Positions 10,725 to 22,019 of a stretch of 64,000 bases of DNA are shown here, one piece after another. Where the stretch lies: NCBI GenBank assembly GCA_036250195.1, contig JAVHZZ010000005.1, positions 132,147,199 through 132,211,198 on the forward strand, in the 5' to 3' direction. Position 1 is the stretch's first letter, and each line of letters starts with the position of its first letter. Below the pieces are notes generated by a model. The model made no database searches. It was not told where the DNA came from and saw only the letters and a list, made by a program, of their open reading frames with translations. The stretch is from Mixophyes australis (Eukaryota; Chordata; Amphibia; Anura; Limnodynastidae). The position numbers and the translations under genes are program-made.

Positions 10725-11329
10725 TTAATTGTAAAAAAATAAAATAAAAACAATAAATAATTTTTTCTGCCTCTTTTTGGGAGGGCTAGGTTGGGAAAGG
10801 CGGCTCCGACTTCTGGTTACCCGTGATGTAGAGGAGTCAGAGGAACCAGGCAAACTTGCAAGGAGAACAGATTGTGTCCGACGCTGAGAAAGTGCAGGGT
10901 CATGGCCAGGGGGGGGCAGGGGCCTGGACAAGGGGGGTGGCAGGGGACAGGGCAAGGGGTGTGGCAAAGGCACGGGCAAACGAAACACAATAAAGATGGG
11001 CTAGGGTCGGATCAAGGAGGGAGGAGACAACAGACACACCAGGGAGGGAGGAAGGAACAGACACACCAGGGAGGGAGGAAGGAACAGACACACCAGGGAG
11101 GGAGGAAGGAACAGACACACCAGGGAGGGAGGAAGGAACAGACACACCAGGGAGGGAGGAAGGAACAGACACACCAGGGAGGGAGGAAGGAACAGACACA
11201 CCAGGGAGGGAGGAGTCAACTGACACACCATGCCAGGTAGAGTGCTCGCTATTTGTGCAAGGTGAGTATTCTGTGATACAGTGGCGTCTTCAAATCTTTG
11301 GGATGCAAGTGAGAGTGTCTGCACCCTTA
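10725..11329 (-). pseudogene. MybA gene, last exon, 3' part
   Basis: Minus-strand reading in one frame from 11329 to a stop at 10725, interrupted by one in-frame TAG near 11001. It begins SLASQRFEDATVSQNTHLAQI (a short helical segment of the kind seen in Myb-type transposon partner proteins), runs through seven 9-residue repeats (LVCLFLPPS), a proline/leucine-rich stretch, and ends with a basic tail SPPKKRQKK that looks like a nuclear localisation signal. The exon was split by the CR1 insertion; its 5' half is at 22019-21945. AT-rich, AATAAA-containing sequence follows the stop. Assignment to MybA is inferred from strand, order and content. Confidence 0.5.
11013..11232. repeat. 27-bp minisatellite inside the MybA exon
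   Basis: Seven to eight near-identical copies of GGGAGGAAGGAACAGACAC plus ACCAGGGA. The 27-bp period keeps all frames open, so the array adds blocks of 9 residues to the minus-strand exon (LVCLFLPPS) without breaking it. Confidence 0.9.
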
Positions 11330-11546
11330 CACATAGTAACATAGCAACATAGTTGATGAGGTTGAAAAAAAGACACCAGTCCATTAAGTTCAACCTATTT
11401 TGGATCTCATGCGATCCTGCACTTATATATATTTGAAATTGATCCAGAGTAAGCAACAGCCAATCTGTTTCAATTGTGAAAATCCCCCCAGACTCAATAT
11501 TGCAGTCCAATTTTTACCCTATATCCACTACTATCCTACATTTTAA

Positions 11547-13252
11547 TTAACGGTCGATTCCCTGGATACACCTTTCCGCTAAAAATTTGTCTAACCCTTT
11601 CTTAAACATTTCTATTGAATCTGCCATCACAACCTTCCCTGGCAATGAATTCCATATCTTGACTGCCCTTACTGTAAAGAACCCCTTCCTTTGCTGGTTG
11701 TGAAATTTCCTCTCCTCTAACCTTAGGGGTGACCACGTGTCCTGTGTATAGTCCTTTGGGTAAAAAGTTCCCATGAAAGTTCTCTGTATTGACCCTTAAT
11801 GTATTTGTACATAGTAATCATATCTCCCATTAGACGCCTCTTTTCTAAAGTAAACATGCCTAAACTGGCTAACCTTTCCTCATAACTTAATGACTCCATA
11901 CCCTTTATCAATTTTGTTGCCCTTCTCTGAACCCTTTCTAGTTCCAAATTATCTTTTTATAGAGTGGTGCGCAGAACTGTACTGCATATTCAAGATGAGG
12001 TCTTACCAACGATTTATACAGAGGCAAAATTACACTGTCTTCCCTTGCATCTATGCCCCTATGCCCCTTTTTATGCATGCCAATACTTTGTTTGCCCTTG
12101 CAGCTGCTGCTTGACATTGAGCACTATTGCTAAGTCTGCTGTCTACGAGCACTCCCAAATTCTTTTCCATTATAGATTCTCCTAAATTAAATTCCATTTA
12201 ATTTATAGATTGCGTTCTTGTTTTTGATCCCTGAATGCATAACCTTTCATTTATCTGTGTTAAACCTCATATTCCATTTGGCCGCCCAATCCTCCAGTTT
12301 ATTTAAGTCCATCTGTAGAGAAGCTACATCTTGCTCTGGTTTTATTACCCTACAGAGTTTAGTGTCATCTGCAAAAATAGAAACTTTACTCTCTAAACCA
12401 TCACCAAGGTCATTAATGAATATATTAAAAAGGAGTGGCCCCAGCACGGAACCTTGAGATACTCCACTTACACTTTTGACCAATTAGAAAATGTTCCATT
12501 TATCACAACTCTCTGTTCCCTATTCTCTAACCAGTTTTCGATCCAAGTACAAATTTTGATTCCTAGACCCACTTCCCTAATTTTGTAAACCAACCTCTTG
12601 TGTGGCACTGTATCAAAGGCCTTTGCAAAATCTAAGTAGACCACATCTACTGTGCTGCCCTGGTTTTAAGTTTCCACTAACTTCCTCATAGAAACTAATT
12701 AGATTAGTTTGACATGACCTATCCCTCACAAATCCATGTTGATTCCCACTAATAAGTTTATGGCGTACCAAGTAATCCTGAATACTATCCCTTAAAATAC
12801 CTTCCAGTAGTTTCCCCACTATTGATGTCAGGCTTACAGGTCTATAATTCCCTGGTTGTGATCTCGTCCCCTTTTAAAACAACGGCACCACATCTGCTAT
12901 TCGCCAATCCCTTGGTACTGAGCCTGATGAGATTAAATCTCTGAAAATTAAGAATAGCGGTCTAGCTATTTCCGAGTTTAACTCCATAAGGACCCTTGGG
13001 TATACACCCAAGGTGTATACCCAAGGTCCATCTGGACCTGGAGCTTTATTTATCTTAATATTCTTCAGTCGCCTTTGGACTTCTTCCTCTGACAACCAAG
13101 TATTAATTAATGGTATGGTTTCATTTCCATTTTTATGTATTACTTCTACCATTCGTTCCTCTCTGGTAAATACTGAAGAAAATAAAGTGTTTAATACCTC
13201 TGCTTTTTCCTTAGTATCATGTATCAATTCACCCATCTCACTTCTTAGGGGT
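11547..13252 (-). pseudogene. CR1 ORF2, reverse transcriptase and C-terminal part
   Basis: Fragmented frames read in CR1 order: APGPDG (substrate-binding loop), GKLLEGILRDSIQDYL, NQHGFVRDRSCQTNL, a [19 protein letters not shown] block, the catalytic FADDTKL (12380 region), WAAKWNMRFNTDKCKV, then the C-terminal LTRVKESRVW-free region ending with RKGFFTVRAVKIWNSLPGKVV. This enzyme copies the element's RNA at a nicked target. Numerous stops and frame changes make it a pseudogene. Confidence 0.8.
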
Positions 13253-13257
13253 CCTAT

Positions 13258-14034
13258 TGTTAGGAACCCCTCCAGCCGGCACAACACAACCCGGAGTCTA
13301 CTCTGCCAGTCAGGTGTTCGCTGGAGCCCCTGATGGTGGGGACAGGCTGGGCTGCAGACTGACAGAGGGTCGTGAAGTGTGTACCGGCTGGAGAGAACCC
13401 AGGCAAGCGGGGTGAAGTCCAAGCAGAGGTCAAGGGCCGGCAGCAGGTATCAATTCCAATTAACAAGCCGAGGTCAAGGGTCACGAGCAGACAGGAAGAT
13501 CAGTTAGCAGGCCAGAGGTCAGGGTCATGAGATACACAAGCAAAGTCTAAATCCAGGCAAAGGGTCATACACGGTTAATCAGCAGAAAGTCCAACAGGCA
13601 GGAACAAGGCACAGAGCAGGTCAGCAGACTGGCAACAGAAGCAATAACCGGCAGTGAGGCAGCAGACCTCACTGCCTTAAGTACCCAGATGGACCAATCA
13701 GAGTTTGCCCCTAGATAGAGCAGACTTGCAGGCTACTTGCCTGCTACACTAACAACCAATCAGGGCTTAGCCCTGAAACATACACAGCGGCAGTATACTT
13801 AAACTAAATTAGCCACAGGCTGGACTAATTAGCTGGAGGGCACTGTACCGCGCGCGCACCCGGCCTCTTACATTGCCGGGACGCGACGCTGAACAAGCAG
13901 CATCCGACCGTTGCCAAGGCAACGTTCGGGTCTTAGTCGGAAATGATGTCAAGGTCGTGAAGGTGATGGCCGGGATGCCCAAGGGCGCTGGAAGCGAGCC
14001 ACGGCGGCTGTGAGTACCGCTGCGGCTCGTGACA
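13258..14034 (-). mobile_element. Solo LTR (Gypsy-type) inside CR1
   Basis: A 777-bp sequence beginning TGTTAGGAACCCC and ending GGCTCGTGACA, flanked by perfect 5-bp duplications CCTAT (13253-13257 and 14035-14039). CR1 ORF2 text stops at one flank and resumes at the other. The ends match the LTR of the Gypsy derivative at 49417. Strand is given by that relative, whose pol lies on the minus strand. A single LTR is what remains after recombination between two LTRs. Confidence 0.9.
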
Positions 14035-14120
14035 CCTATATTATCTTTTTTAATCCTTTTGCCATTTATATACTTAGAAAACTTTTTGGGGTTTGTCTTA
14101 CTTTCTTTTGCAACGTGCCT

Positions 14121-15297
14121 TTAATTTTCTAATTTAGCCAATCTAATTTCCCTTTTGCATGTTTTATTACATTCCTTGTACCTACTGAAGGACTCCTCTG
14201 ACCCTTCAGATTTAAACAATTTAAATGCACGCTTCTTCCTTTGCATTTCTTCCCTTACCTTTTTATTTAGCCACATTGGTTTAGACTTAATTCTTTTACA
14301 TTTATTTCCCATAGGAATGAACTTATACGTGTATGTTTCCAACAACATTTTAAAGACAGCCCACTTTTCTTCCGTATTTTTTCCTTCAAAGGCTTTGTCC
14401 CAGTCTATGCTCTTTATAGACTCCTTTAGCATATTAAAATTTGCCTTTCTAAAGTTTAAAGCCCTAGTTGATCCCTTATACCGTTGCTTCTGGAAACTAA
14501 TTTCAAATGATACCATATTATGATCACTGTTTCCCAAGTGCTCCCTTACTTGATTATTTGATATTACGTCTACATTGTTTGTTATTACTAGGTCCAGTAT
14601 AATCCGGTTCTTAGTTGGTTCCTCTACTAATTGGGACATGTAATGGTCTTTCAGCGTGCTCAGAAACCTATTTCCCCTAGCTGTACCGCAGGTCTCAGTA
14701 CTCCAATCAATGTTTGGATAATTAAAAATCCCCCATAATTAAAATTTGACCTAGTTGTGTAGCCTTTTCAATTTGCTGTAGAAGTTGGGCTTCCTCAATT
14801 GTACTAATATCTGCCGGTTAATAGCATATCCCTATCAGCCACTTCTCTGAACTTTTTCCTTCGCTGGACATTTTCACCCACAATGCCTCTATATTATCAC
14901 CAATATTCTCATATATAACTTCCTGAATACTTGGTTTTAATTCTGGCTTAATATAAAGACATACTCCTTCTCCCCTTTTATTTACCCTATCCCTCCTGAA
15001 GAGAGAATAGCCTTCCAAGTTGACTGCCCAGTCATGTGTATCATCCCACCAGGTCTCCGTAATACCTATAATATCATACTGCTCATTCATTGCTACTAGC
15101 TCTAACTCCCCCATTTTACCTGTCAGGCTACTTGCATTTGCAAGCATACACTTAAGTCTATTGCCTCCCTTAGGTATTTCTTTTTGCTTTAAAAAGGGCC
15201 TCTCCTTATCGGCTATGCTTCCCTTTCCCCCTTTCCACACTCTTGACTCCTTGACTCTTGTTAAATTCCTCCTTACTACTCTCAATGTCTGTCCCAT
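14121..15297 (-). pseudogene. CR1 ORF2, AP-endonuclease part
   Basis: 15297-14818 contains LKCMLANASSLTGKMGEL, YDIIGITETWWDD and GYSLFRRDR, the N-terminal half of an AP-like endonuclease that nicks target DNA. After a stop, 14639-14121 contains RIILDLVITN and LGNSDHNMVSFE, the C-terminal catalytic SDH motif, then a basic linker RKKRAFKLFK leading toward the reverse transcriptase. Interrupted by in-frame stops. Confidence 0.85.
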
Positions 15298-15308
15298 AAA
15301 TACTTGCT

Positions 15309-15333
15309 TGCCCCCCCCCCCCCCCCCCCCCCC
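15309..15333. repeat. Homopolymer C run
   Basis: About 25 consecutive C residues (G on the CR1 strand), just upstream of ORF2. Length may be an assembly or sequencing uncertainty. Confidence 0.9.
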
Positions 15334-15527
15334 GGAGCCTAGTTTAAAATCTCCTCCAACCTTCTAACCATCCTCTCCCCTAGCACTGCAGCCCACTCCT
15401 CCTTCAGGTGGAATCCATCACGACAATAAAGATGGCAACTGCCCGAGAAATCAGCCCAGTGCTCTAAGAATCCAAAACCCTTCTTCCTACACCAATCTTT
15501 TAGCCAAGCATTAACCTCCCTAATCTC

Positions 15528-16226
15528 TCACTGCCTCCCTGGACTAGCGCGTGGCACAGGTAGTATTTCTGCAAATACTACCTTGGATGTCCTTGCCTTA
15601 AGTTTGCGACCTATGTCCCTGAAATCTTTCTTTAGGACACCCCTTCTTCCTCTAACTCGGTCATTGGTGCAAACATGCACCAAAACCGCTGGGTCATTCC
15701 CAGCCCCTCCCAACAATCTGTACACCCGATCCGCAATATGCCGAGCCCGAGCACCCGGGAGACAACACACTGTTTGGCATGCACGGTCCCGGTAACAGAT
15801 TGCCCTATCTATCTTCCTAATAATTGAATCTCCTACCACCACAATCTGCCCGGGTCCCTGAGTAACTTTGGTGTCATCTATGCTGGAGAGACCATTCCCC
15901 TGGTTGCTAGAGGAAGCAGTCTCATCCAACTCCACCAATTCTGAACTGCCTTCCACAGTATCTTCATCCAATCTGGCAAATCTTCTGGGATTGCTTAGCT
16001 CAGAGCTGGCCTGCCTCTTCCTCCCTCTGCTACCCCTAGTAACTGTTACCCAGCTGCCTACCTGTGCATCCTCCTCTGTCTCTGCTCCACCCTGCTCAGC
16101 TAACGCATCAACGGTGAGCTGTAAACTCTGCTCCAGGTTGGCAATGTCTCTCAATGTTGCAATGGTCCACTTTAGATCAGTCACTTTAGATAGTTGAAGC
16201 ATGCGGGCGGCAGTTGGAGAAGGCTG
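15528..16226 (-). pseudogene. CR1 ORF1, esterase-like domain
   Basis: Encodes an N-terminal coiled-coil-like stretch (LRDIANLEQSLQLTVDALAEQ), an acidic/serine-rich linker, then VVVGDSIIRKIDRAIC with the GDS nucleophile block of an SGNH-type esterase, CLPGARARHIADRV and NDPAVLVHVCTNDRVRG. CR1 ORF1 proteins with this esterase architecture are known from vertebrates. The canonical GTND is CTND here. The true ORF1 start is at 21497, separated by the L2 insertion; the GTG-initiated frame at 16229 is not a real start. Confidence 0.75.
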
Positions 16227-16371
16227 CACGTTAGATCAGCTCTGTGTCTTTCCTCCCACACAATTATCTGTCCACAATTATAAAACATCTAAAAACTTGT
16301 GAAGACAGTGGGAAATTATTGTGGGGGTACAAAGGAGTGTCATCATCACTCCAAAGACAAGGCCATACCAT

Positions 16372-17568
16372 CTATCCCTGGCTTATCTACATCAACTGAT
16401 CTACTGTGTACCGACCCGGCTTGTCAATTAACCCTTCTCCTGCTGAGTCCCTGGCTTATCTGTATCAACTGATCTACTGTGTACCGACCCGGCTTGTCAA
16501 TTAACCCTTCTCCTGCTGAATCCCTGGCTTATCTGCACCAACTGATCTACTGTATACCGACCCGGCTTGTCAGTTAACCCTTCTCCTGCTGAATCCCTGG
16601 CTTATCTGCATCAACTGATTTACTGTGTACCGACCCGGCTTGTCAATTAACCCTTCTCCTGCTGAGTCCCTGGCTTATCTGTATCAACTGATCTACTGTG
16701 TACCGACCCGGCTTATCAATTAACCCTTCTCCTGCTGAATCCCTGCTTATCTGCACCAACTGATCTATTGTGTACCGACCCGGCTTGTCAGTTAACCCTT
16801 CTCCTGCTGAATCCCTGGCTTATCTACATCAACTGATCTACTGTGTACCGACCCGGCTTGTCAATTAACCCTTCTCCTGCTGAGTCCCTGGCTTATCTGT
16901 ATCAACTGATCTACTGTGTACCGACCCGGCTTGTCAATTAACCCTTCTCCTGCTGAATCCCTGGCTTATCTGCACCAACTGATCTACTGTATACTGACCC
17001 GGCTTGTCAATTAACCCTTCTCCTGCTGAATCCCTGGCTTATCTGCATCAACTGATCTACTCTGTACCGACCCGGCTTGTCAGTTAACCCTTCTCCTGCT
17101 GAATCCCTGGCTTATCTGCATCAACTGATCTACTGTGTACCTACCCGGCTTGTCACTTAACCCTTCTTTTGCTGAATCCCTGGCTTATCTGCACCAACTG
17201 ATCTACTGTGTACCGACCCGGCTTGTCAATTAACCCTTCTCCTATTGAATCCCTGGCTTATCTGCATCAACTGATCTACTGTGTACCGACCCGGCTTGTC
17301 AATTAACCCTTCTCCTGCTGAATCCCTGGCTTATCTGCATCAACTGATCTACTGTGTACCGACCCGGCTTGTCAGTTAACCCTTCTCCTGCTGAATCCCT
17401 GGCTTATCTGCACCAACTGATCTACTGTGTACCGACCCGGCTTGTCAATTAACCCTTCTCCTGCTGAATCCCTGGCTTATCTGCAGCAACTGATCTACTG
17501 TGTACCGACCCGGCTTGTCAGTTAACCCTTCTCCTGCTGAATCCCTGGCTTAACTGCATCAACTGCAT
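16372..17568. repeat. 73-bp tandem repeat array, ~16 copies
   Basis: Units begin GAATCCCTGGCTTATCTGCA and include GATCTACTGTGTACCGACCC, GGCTTGTCAATTAACCC and TTCTCCTGCT. Copies differ by few substitutions (GCACCAAC/GCATCAAC, CAATTAA/CAGTTAA). The array ends directly in front of the L2 coding region, so it looks like the LINE's own 5' leader. Not CRISPR: there are no unique spacers. Confidence 0.9.
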
Positions 17569-18169
17569 ATAAAACATTATTTTATATGCCATTATTTTGT
17601 TTTTCCTGATTGTACATTTACAAGTTTCTACTTTATACCTGTTATTATTCTACTATTTATATGCCTTTATCTTGTTTTTCCTGATTTTATATTTACCAGC
17701 AACTAGTTTTACCTGTTATTATTCTTGCCTATTTCCATTGTCCTTATTACCTCTCCTTCTATTATTCTTTGCCTTCCACGCCCTAATTGGTTATTGTCCT
17801 CCATCTTGCTATTGTCTCCCTGCTTATTCTTACCTGTTATCCGCTGTCCTTATTATCTTACTGTTCTGCTATCATTCTTACCTGTCTTCATTGTCCTTAT
17901 TATCTCACTGTACTGTTGTTCCATGCCCTCCACGCCCTAATTCGTTATTATCTTCCACCTTTTCATTGTCTTCCTGCCTTTGTTCTTACCTGTTTTTCAC
18001 TGTCCCCACTATCTCACTGTTCTGTTACTCTCTCCCTACTATGCCTCCCCGCTCTCACTCCATACCCATACTCTCCCATCGCCCTACCTCTCCCGTTCCT
18101 CCCCGCCATCCCCCGCGCGCTGCTCATCTTGCTAACCTCATCCCCATTTCCCCCCTCTCCTCTCCCCCT

Positions 18170-18860
18170 TTCTTCTGTGCCCTCTGGAATGCCAGATCCG
18201 TCCTCAACAAGCTGACTGCTATCCACGACCTCTTTCTATCCAACTCCTTTAACCTTCTTGCCGTTACTGAAACCTGGCTCTCCGATTCTGATACTACTTC
18301 CCCCGCTGCCCTCTCCTATGGTGGCCTCTCCTTCACCCACTCCGCCAGGCCTGGTGCCCGCCCTGGCGGTGGAGTTGGCCTCCTCCACCTGTACTTTTCG
18401 TGTCATTCCCCCTGAACCCTCCCTCTCCTTCTCCTCTTTTGAAGCTCACTCCATCCGCCTCTTCTATCCCATCCATCTCCGCGTCACTGTCATCTACCGC
18501 CCCCCTGGCCCCACCTCCCTCTTCCTTGACAACTTTGCTAGCTGGCTTCCTCACTACCTCTCCGATCTCCCCTCGATCATTCTCGGTGACTTTAATATCC
18601 CCATCGACAACCCCACCTACCCTGCTTCCAGCAAACTGCTCACCCTCTCTTCCTCCCTTGGTCTCACCCAATGGACCTCCTCCTCTACCCACTGCCTTGG
18701 TCACTCCCTTGATCTTGTCTTCTCCTACCTATGTAATCTCTCCGACTTCTCCATCTCTCCCTTTCCTCTATCAGACCACCATCTCCTCTCCTTCTCTCTC
18801 TCCTCTTCTCCTGCTCCCATCCCCCCTACCCAAACCTACTCTATCCATACGCAACCTCGA
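18170..18860 (+). pseudogene. L2 ORF2, AP-endonuclease part
   Basis: ALWNARSVLNKLTAIHDLF, NLLAVTETWLSDSD, GGVGLL in one frame (to 18415), then after a frameshift VTVIYRPPGP, SIILGDFNIPID, HSLDLVF and LSDHHLLSF. These are the conserved N, E, GDFN and SDH blocks of the LINE endonuclease. At least one frameshift lies near 18390-18410. Confidence 0.85.
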
Positions 18861-20922
18861 TGCTCTTGACCCTGCCTCTCTGTCCTCCTCTCTCGATACC
18901 CTCCTTTCTCCCCTTTCCTCCCAGGCCTGCCCCAACCAGGCGGTCTCCCTCTACAATCACACCCTCACCTCCGCTCTGGACGCGGTCGCCCCTGCCCACT
19001 CCGTCCACCCCCGCTGCTCCAAACCCCTACTCTGGCACTCCAAATTTACCCGCTTCCTCCAAAAATGCTCCCGTTCCGCCGAACGTCACTGGAGAAAATC
19101 CCGCTCCCTGGCTGACTTCCTCCACTTTAAATTCATCCTTTCATCCTACAGTTCTGCCCTCTCACTCGCTAAACAATCTTTCTTTAAATCCCTCATCTCT
19201 TCCCAGTCCTCTAACCCCCGCCGCCTCTTTGCCACCTTCAGCACTCTCCTGGCCCCCTCCTCTCCCCCCACCCCCTCCTCCCTGACTGCCTCTGATTTCG
19301 CCTCCTTCTTCTCCTCTAAAATTGAGGCCATCCGACTTGAAATCTCCTCCTCCACTCTCTCTTCCACCCCTCCCACTCTTCTGTCCTCCCCCCCAACCAC
19401 CTTCCCCTCCACTCCTTCCGTCCCACCACCGGCGAGGAAGTCCACTCTCTCATTTTATCCTCCCCCCCACTACCTGCCCCCTGGATCCCATCCCCTCCCA
19501 CCTTCTTCGCTCCCTTTCCCCCACCACCTGCTCCCACCTCGCTCACCTCTTTAATCCCTCCCTCTCCACTGGCATCTTCCCCTCCTCCTTCAAACATGCT
19601 CTCGTATCCCCCATTCTTAAGAAACCTAAATTCTCGAGAGGCTCGTCTGCAGCCGTCTCACCTCCTACCTTTCTGAATACTCCCTCCTTGATCTTCTCCA
19701 GTCTGGTTTCCGCCCCCTCCACTCCACTGAAACTGCCCTGGCTAAAGTCACCAATGACCTCCTCTCTGCAAAAGCCAGGGGCCACTTCTCCCTTCTCATC
19801 CTCCTTGACCTCTCTGCAGCCTTTGACACCGTTGACCACCCCCTCCTCCTTCACACCCTCCAGTCTTTCGGCCTCTCCGGCCCAGTCCTGTCCTGGTTCA
19901 CCTCTTACCTTACTCACCGTTCCTTCTCTGTCACCACCTCTGGGTCTCTCTCCCCCCCATCCACCCTTCCAGTCGTGGTCCCTCAGGGCTCTGTTCTGGG
20001 ACCCTTACTCTTCTCTCTATACACCTGCTCCCTGGGTGAACTCATCAGCTCCTTCGGCTTCAGCTACCACCTTTACGCTGACGACACTCAACTATACCTC
20101 TCCTCTCCTGATCTCTCTCCCTCCCTCCTCTCTAGGGTGTCCGCCTGCCTCTCTGCCATCTCCTCCTGGATGTCCTCTCGATTCCTCAAACTTAACCTTG
20201 CCAAAACTGAGCTCATAGTTTTTCCTCCCTCTCATACCCCATCCCCTTCTGACCTCTCCATCACTGTCGACAACACCTCTATCTCCCCTGTCCCCCAACT
20301 TCGCTGCCTTGGTGTCATCCTCGACTCCTCTCTCTCCTTTGGCCCCCACATTCTCTCTCTTGCTAAATCCTGCCGCTTCCAGCTGCGCAACATCGCTCGC
20401 ATCCGGCCCTTTCTCTCCCAAGATGCCACCAAATGCCTTATCCACTCTCTGATCATCTCCCGCCTGGACTACTGCAACCTCCTCCTCACTGGCCTCCCCC
20501 ACTCTCATCTCGATCCCCTTCGATCCGTCCTTAACGCTGCAGCTAGGCTTATTTTCCTCTCTCGCCGCTCCTCTTTTGTCTCCCCCCTCTACCTAGCCCT
20601 TCACTGGCTCCCATTCCCCTTCAGAATCCTCTTTAAGCTCCTCACACTCACCTACAAGGCCCTCGCCAACTCCACTGCGCCCTACATCTCCACCCTCCTC
20701 TCTATTCATGCTCCATCCCGCCCTCTCCGTTCTGCCTCTGACCGTCGCCTCTCTTCCCCCCTTATAACCTCCTCCCACGCGCGTATCCAAGACTTCGCCC
20801 GCGCTACCCCCCTCCACTGGAACAAGCTCCCTCCCTCCATCAGAACTTCCCCTAATCTGTCCAGCTTCAAACGGGCCCTAAAAACCCACCTTTTTCTTAA
20901 AGCCTTTCTGTCTCCCACTTAA
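18842..20922 (+). pseudogene. L2 ORF2, reverse transcriptase
   Basis: Starts with the HWRKSRSLADFLHFK linker and NPRRLFATFSTLL, then CPLDPIPSHLLRSLSP (19450-19550), [20 protein letters not shown] (about 19815-19870), [20 protein letters not shown], and the catalytic YADDTQLY (about 20074-20097). The last frame, 19975-20922, is uninterrupted and ends [11 protein letters not shown], the usual L2 end. Upstream parts are in shifted frames with a gap near 19620-19720, so the protein is not made whole. Confidence 0.9.
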
Positions 20923-21362
20923 CTTCCTACCTTATCTTCTGCCTCTGTCCCCCTACTCTCCCTCTCTCCCCTGCGTCTCTCTGTCTGTCCACCCCTCCCC
21001 TTAGATTGTACGCTCCTCTGAGCAGGGCCATCTCTCCTCCTGTTTCCACCACTTCTAACTCTGCTCTCCAGCTACTTAGCCCTCCTCCTCGAGGGTCCTC
21101 CACCCCACGTCCACTCTCGCTCCCTCCTCCCCCCTGGGGGTCTCCCTGTCTTCCGCGCCCTCCTTCTTGGGCCCCGTCATTTGCGGATCCTCACTCCCCC
21201 TTCCCCGCCCTCTCTAGCTGTGCATTGAGCGTACTGAGTTGCTGTGTTTACTGTACTGTGCTGTCTCCCATTGTATTGTGATTTTGTTTGTCTCTGTACG
21301 GCGCTGCGGATGCCTTGTGGCGCCTTATAAATAAATATTAATAATAATAATAATAATAAAGT

Positions 21363-21497
21363 TACCTGGGCTTCCAAAGAGTCCAGTTGCTCATATTTCT
21401 CACAGAGGTATAAACCTTGGAACACTTGCTCTAAGTGTGCATACATATGACAAGATATGCATTGAGTGAGATCTTCATGCCTGCTACTACTCATCTT
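21363..21497 (-). pseudogene. CR1 ORF1, N-terminal part
   Basis: Begins MSSSRHEDLTQCISCHMYAH (with C-x2-C and nearby H), then LCEKYEQLDSLEAQV, where it runs into the inserted L2 tail. The continuing domain is at 16226-15528. The CxxC..H pattern may be a small zinc-binding element, as seen at the start of some CR1 ORF1 proteins. Confidence 0.7.
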
Positions 21498-21945
21498 ATT
21501 ATGGCTAACCTAACTTCTTATAGCCTACAGTGAACTTGAGAGTACTAACCTTTGCTAGCCACCTACCAGATTAAACCCCTTCCTGGATTCAACTCCTTAC
21601 TGGATCTAACTCCACACTTTAAACAAACATCACTTGAAATCAAACAGCAGTGGCAATCACAAGCTCAATGAAATCGCTTACTACCTCCTGTTAAATAGAG
21701 CTTGCACTAACCATCTGTATTTACTTATGCAATTAAACCACACCCACTAGCTCTAACAGAAAGAAGATAAAAAAAGAAAAAGAAAAAAAGGGACACTTAA
21801 TAACACACAGAAAAACGAATCCCCTTCAATAAACACACAGAATAATTCCCCAAACTATATCACTCTCTCAACACAGCACAGCAATCCTCCACACTTTAAA
21901 CAAACAGCACTTGAAATCAGACAGCAGTGAAATCACAAGTTCACC
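21498..21945 (-). promoter_or_regulatory. CR1 5' UTR with duplicated promoter-like unit
   Basis: On the minus strand the segment CTTGTGATTTCACTGCTGTC with downstream AAGTGCTGTTTGTTTAAAGTG (21945-21888) recurs about 277 bp further on (21660-21608). The repeat starts exactly at the LINE's 5' border, so the leader consists of two tandem units, as in monomer-type LINE promoters. Promoter activity is inferred. Confidence 0.55.
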
Positions 21946-22019
21946 CGGATCCAGCTGAGGGTCCTCCACATCACGGGCAACCTCCTCCTGCACATCTAGA
22001 GCAGCCTGGTGTCCACAAT
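21945..22019 (-). pseudogene. MybA gene, last exon, 5' part
   Basis: After a splice acceptor (TCTGCCTACAG) the frame continues GHQAALDVQEEVARDVEDP and QLDPGE, then meets the CR1 5' end. The first codon is completed by the G left at the end of the previous exon (22379), so the phase agrees. Confidence 0.6.

Larger units (their letters stand above)
17590..21358 (+). mobile_element. L2-type LINE with (TAA)n tail
   Basis: Plus-strand LINE with endonuclease (about 18170-18830), reverse transcriptase (about 18842-20922), a 3' UTR with TACGGCGCTGCGGATGCC and GGCGCCTTATAAATAAATATT, and a (TAA)n tail at 21338-21358. It sits between the two parts of CR1 ORF1, so it is younger than the CR1. Very C/T-rich plus strand. 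A few frameshifts keep it from being intact. Confidence 0.85.
11330..21945 (-). mobile_element. CR1-type LINE, near full length, interrupted
   Basis: A minus-strand CR1 retrotransposon. Order from its 5' end: 5' UTR (21945-21498), ORF1 start (21497-21363), ORF1 rest with an esterase-like domain (16229-15528), endonuclease (15297-14121), reverse transcriptase (13252-11547), and a 3' tail whose plus-strand form is ACATAGTAACATAGCAACATAG (11330-11352). Two later insertions split it: an L2 with its tandem-repeat leader (about 16225-21360) and a solo LTR (13258-14034). It landed in the last MybA exon. The ORFs carry stops and shifts. Confidence 0.8.

Noticed and set aside
16372..17568. Regular repeats that could suggest a CRISPR-like array
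   Set aside because: The 73-bp units are contiguous with no unique spacers, and the surroundings are vertebrate LINEs.
18014..20508. Several long minus-strand frames (Gly/Glu/Arg-rich)
   Set aside because: They are antisense to the C/T-rich L2 coding region, and the plus strand has clear reverse transcriptase motifs.
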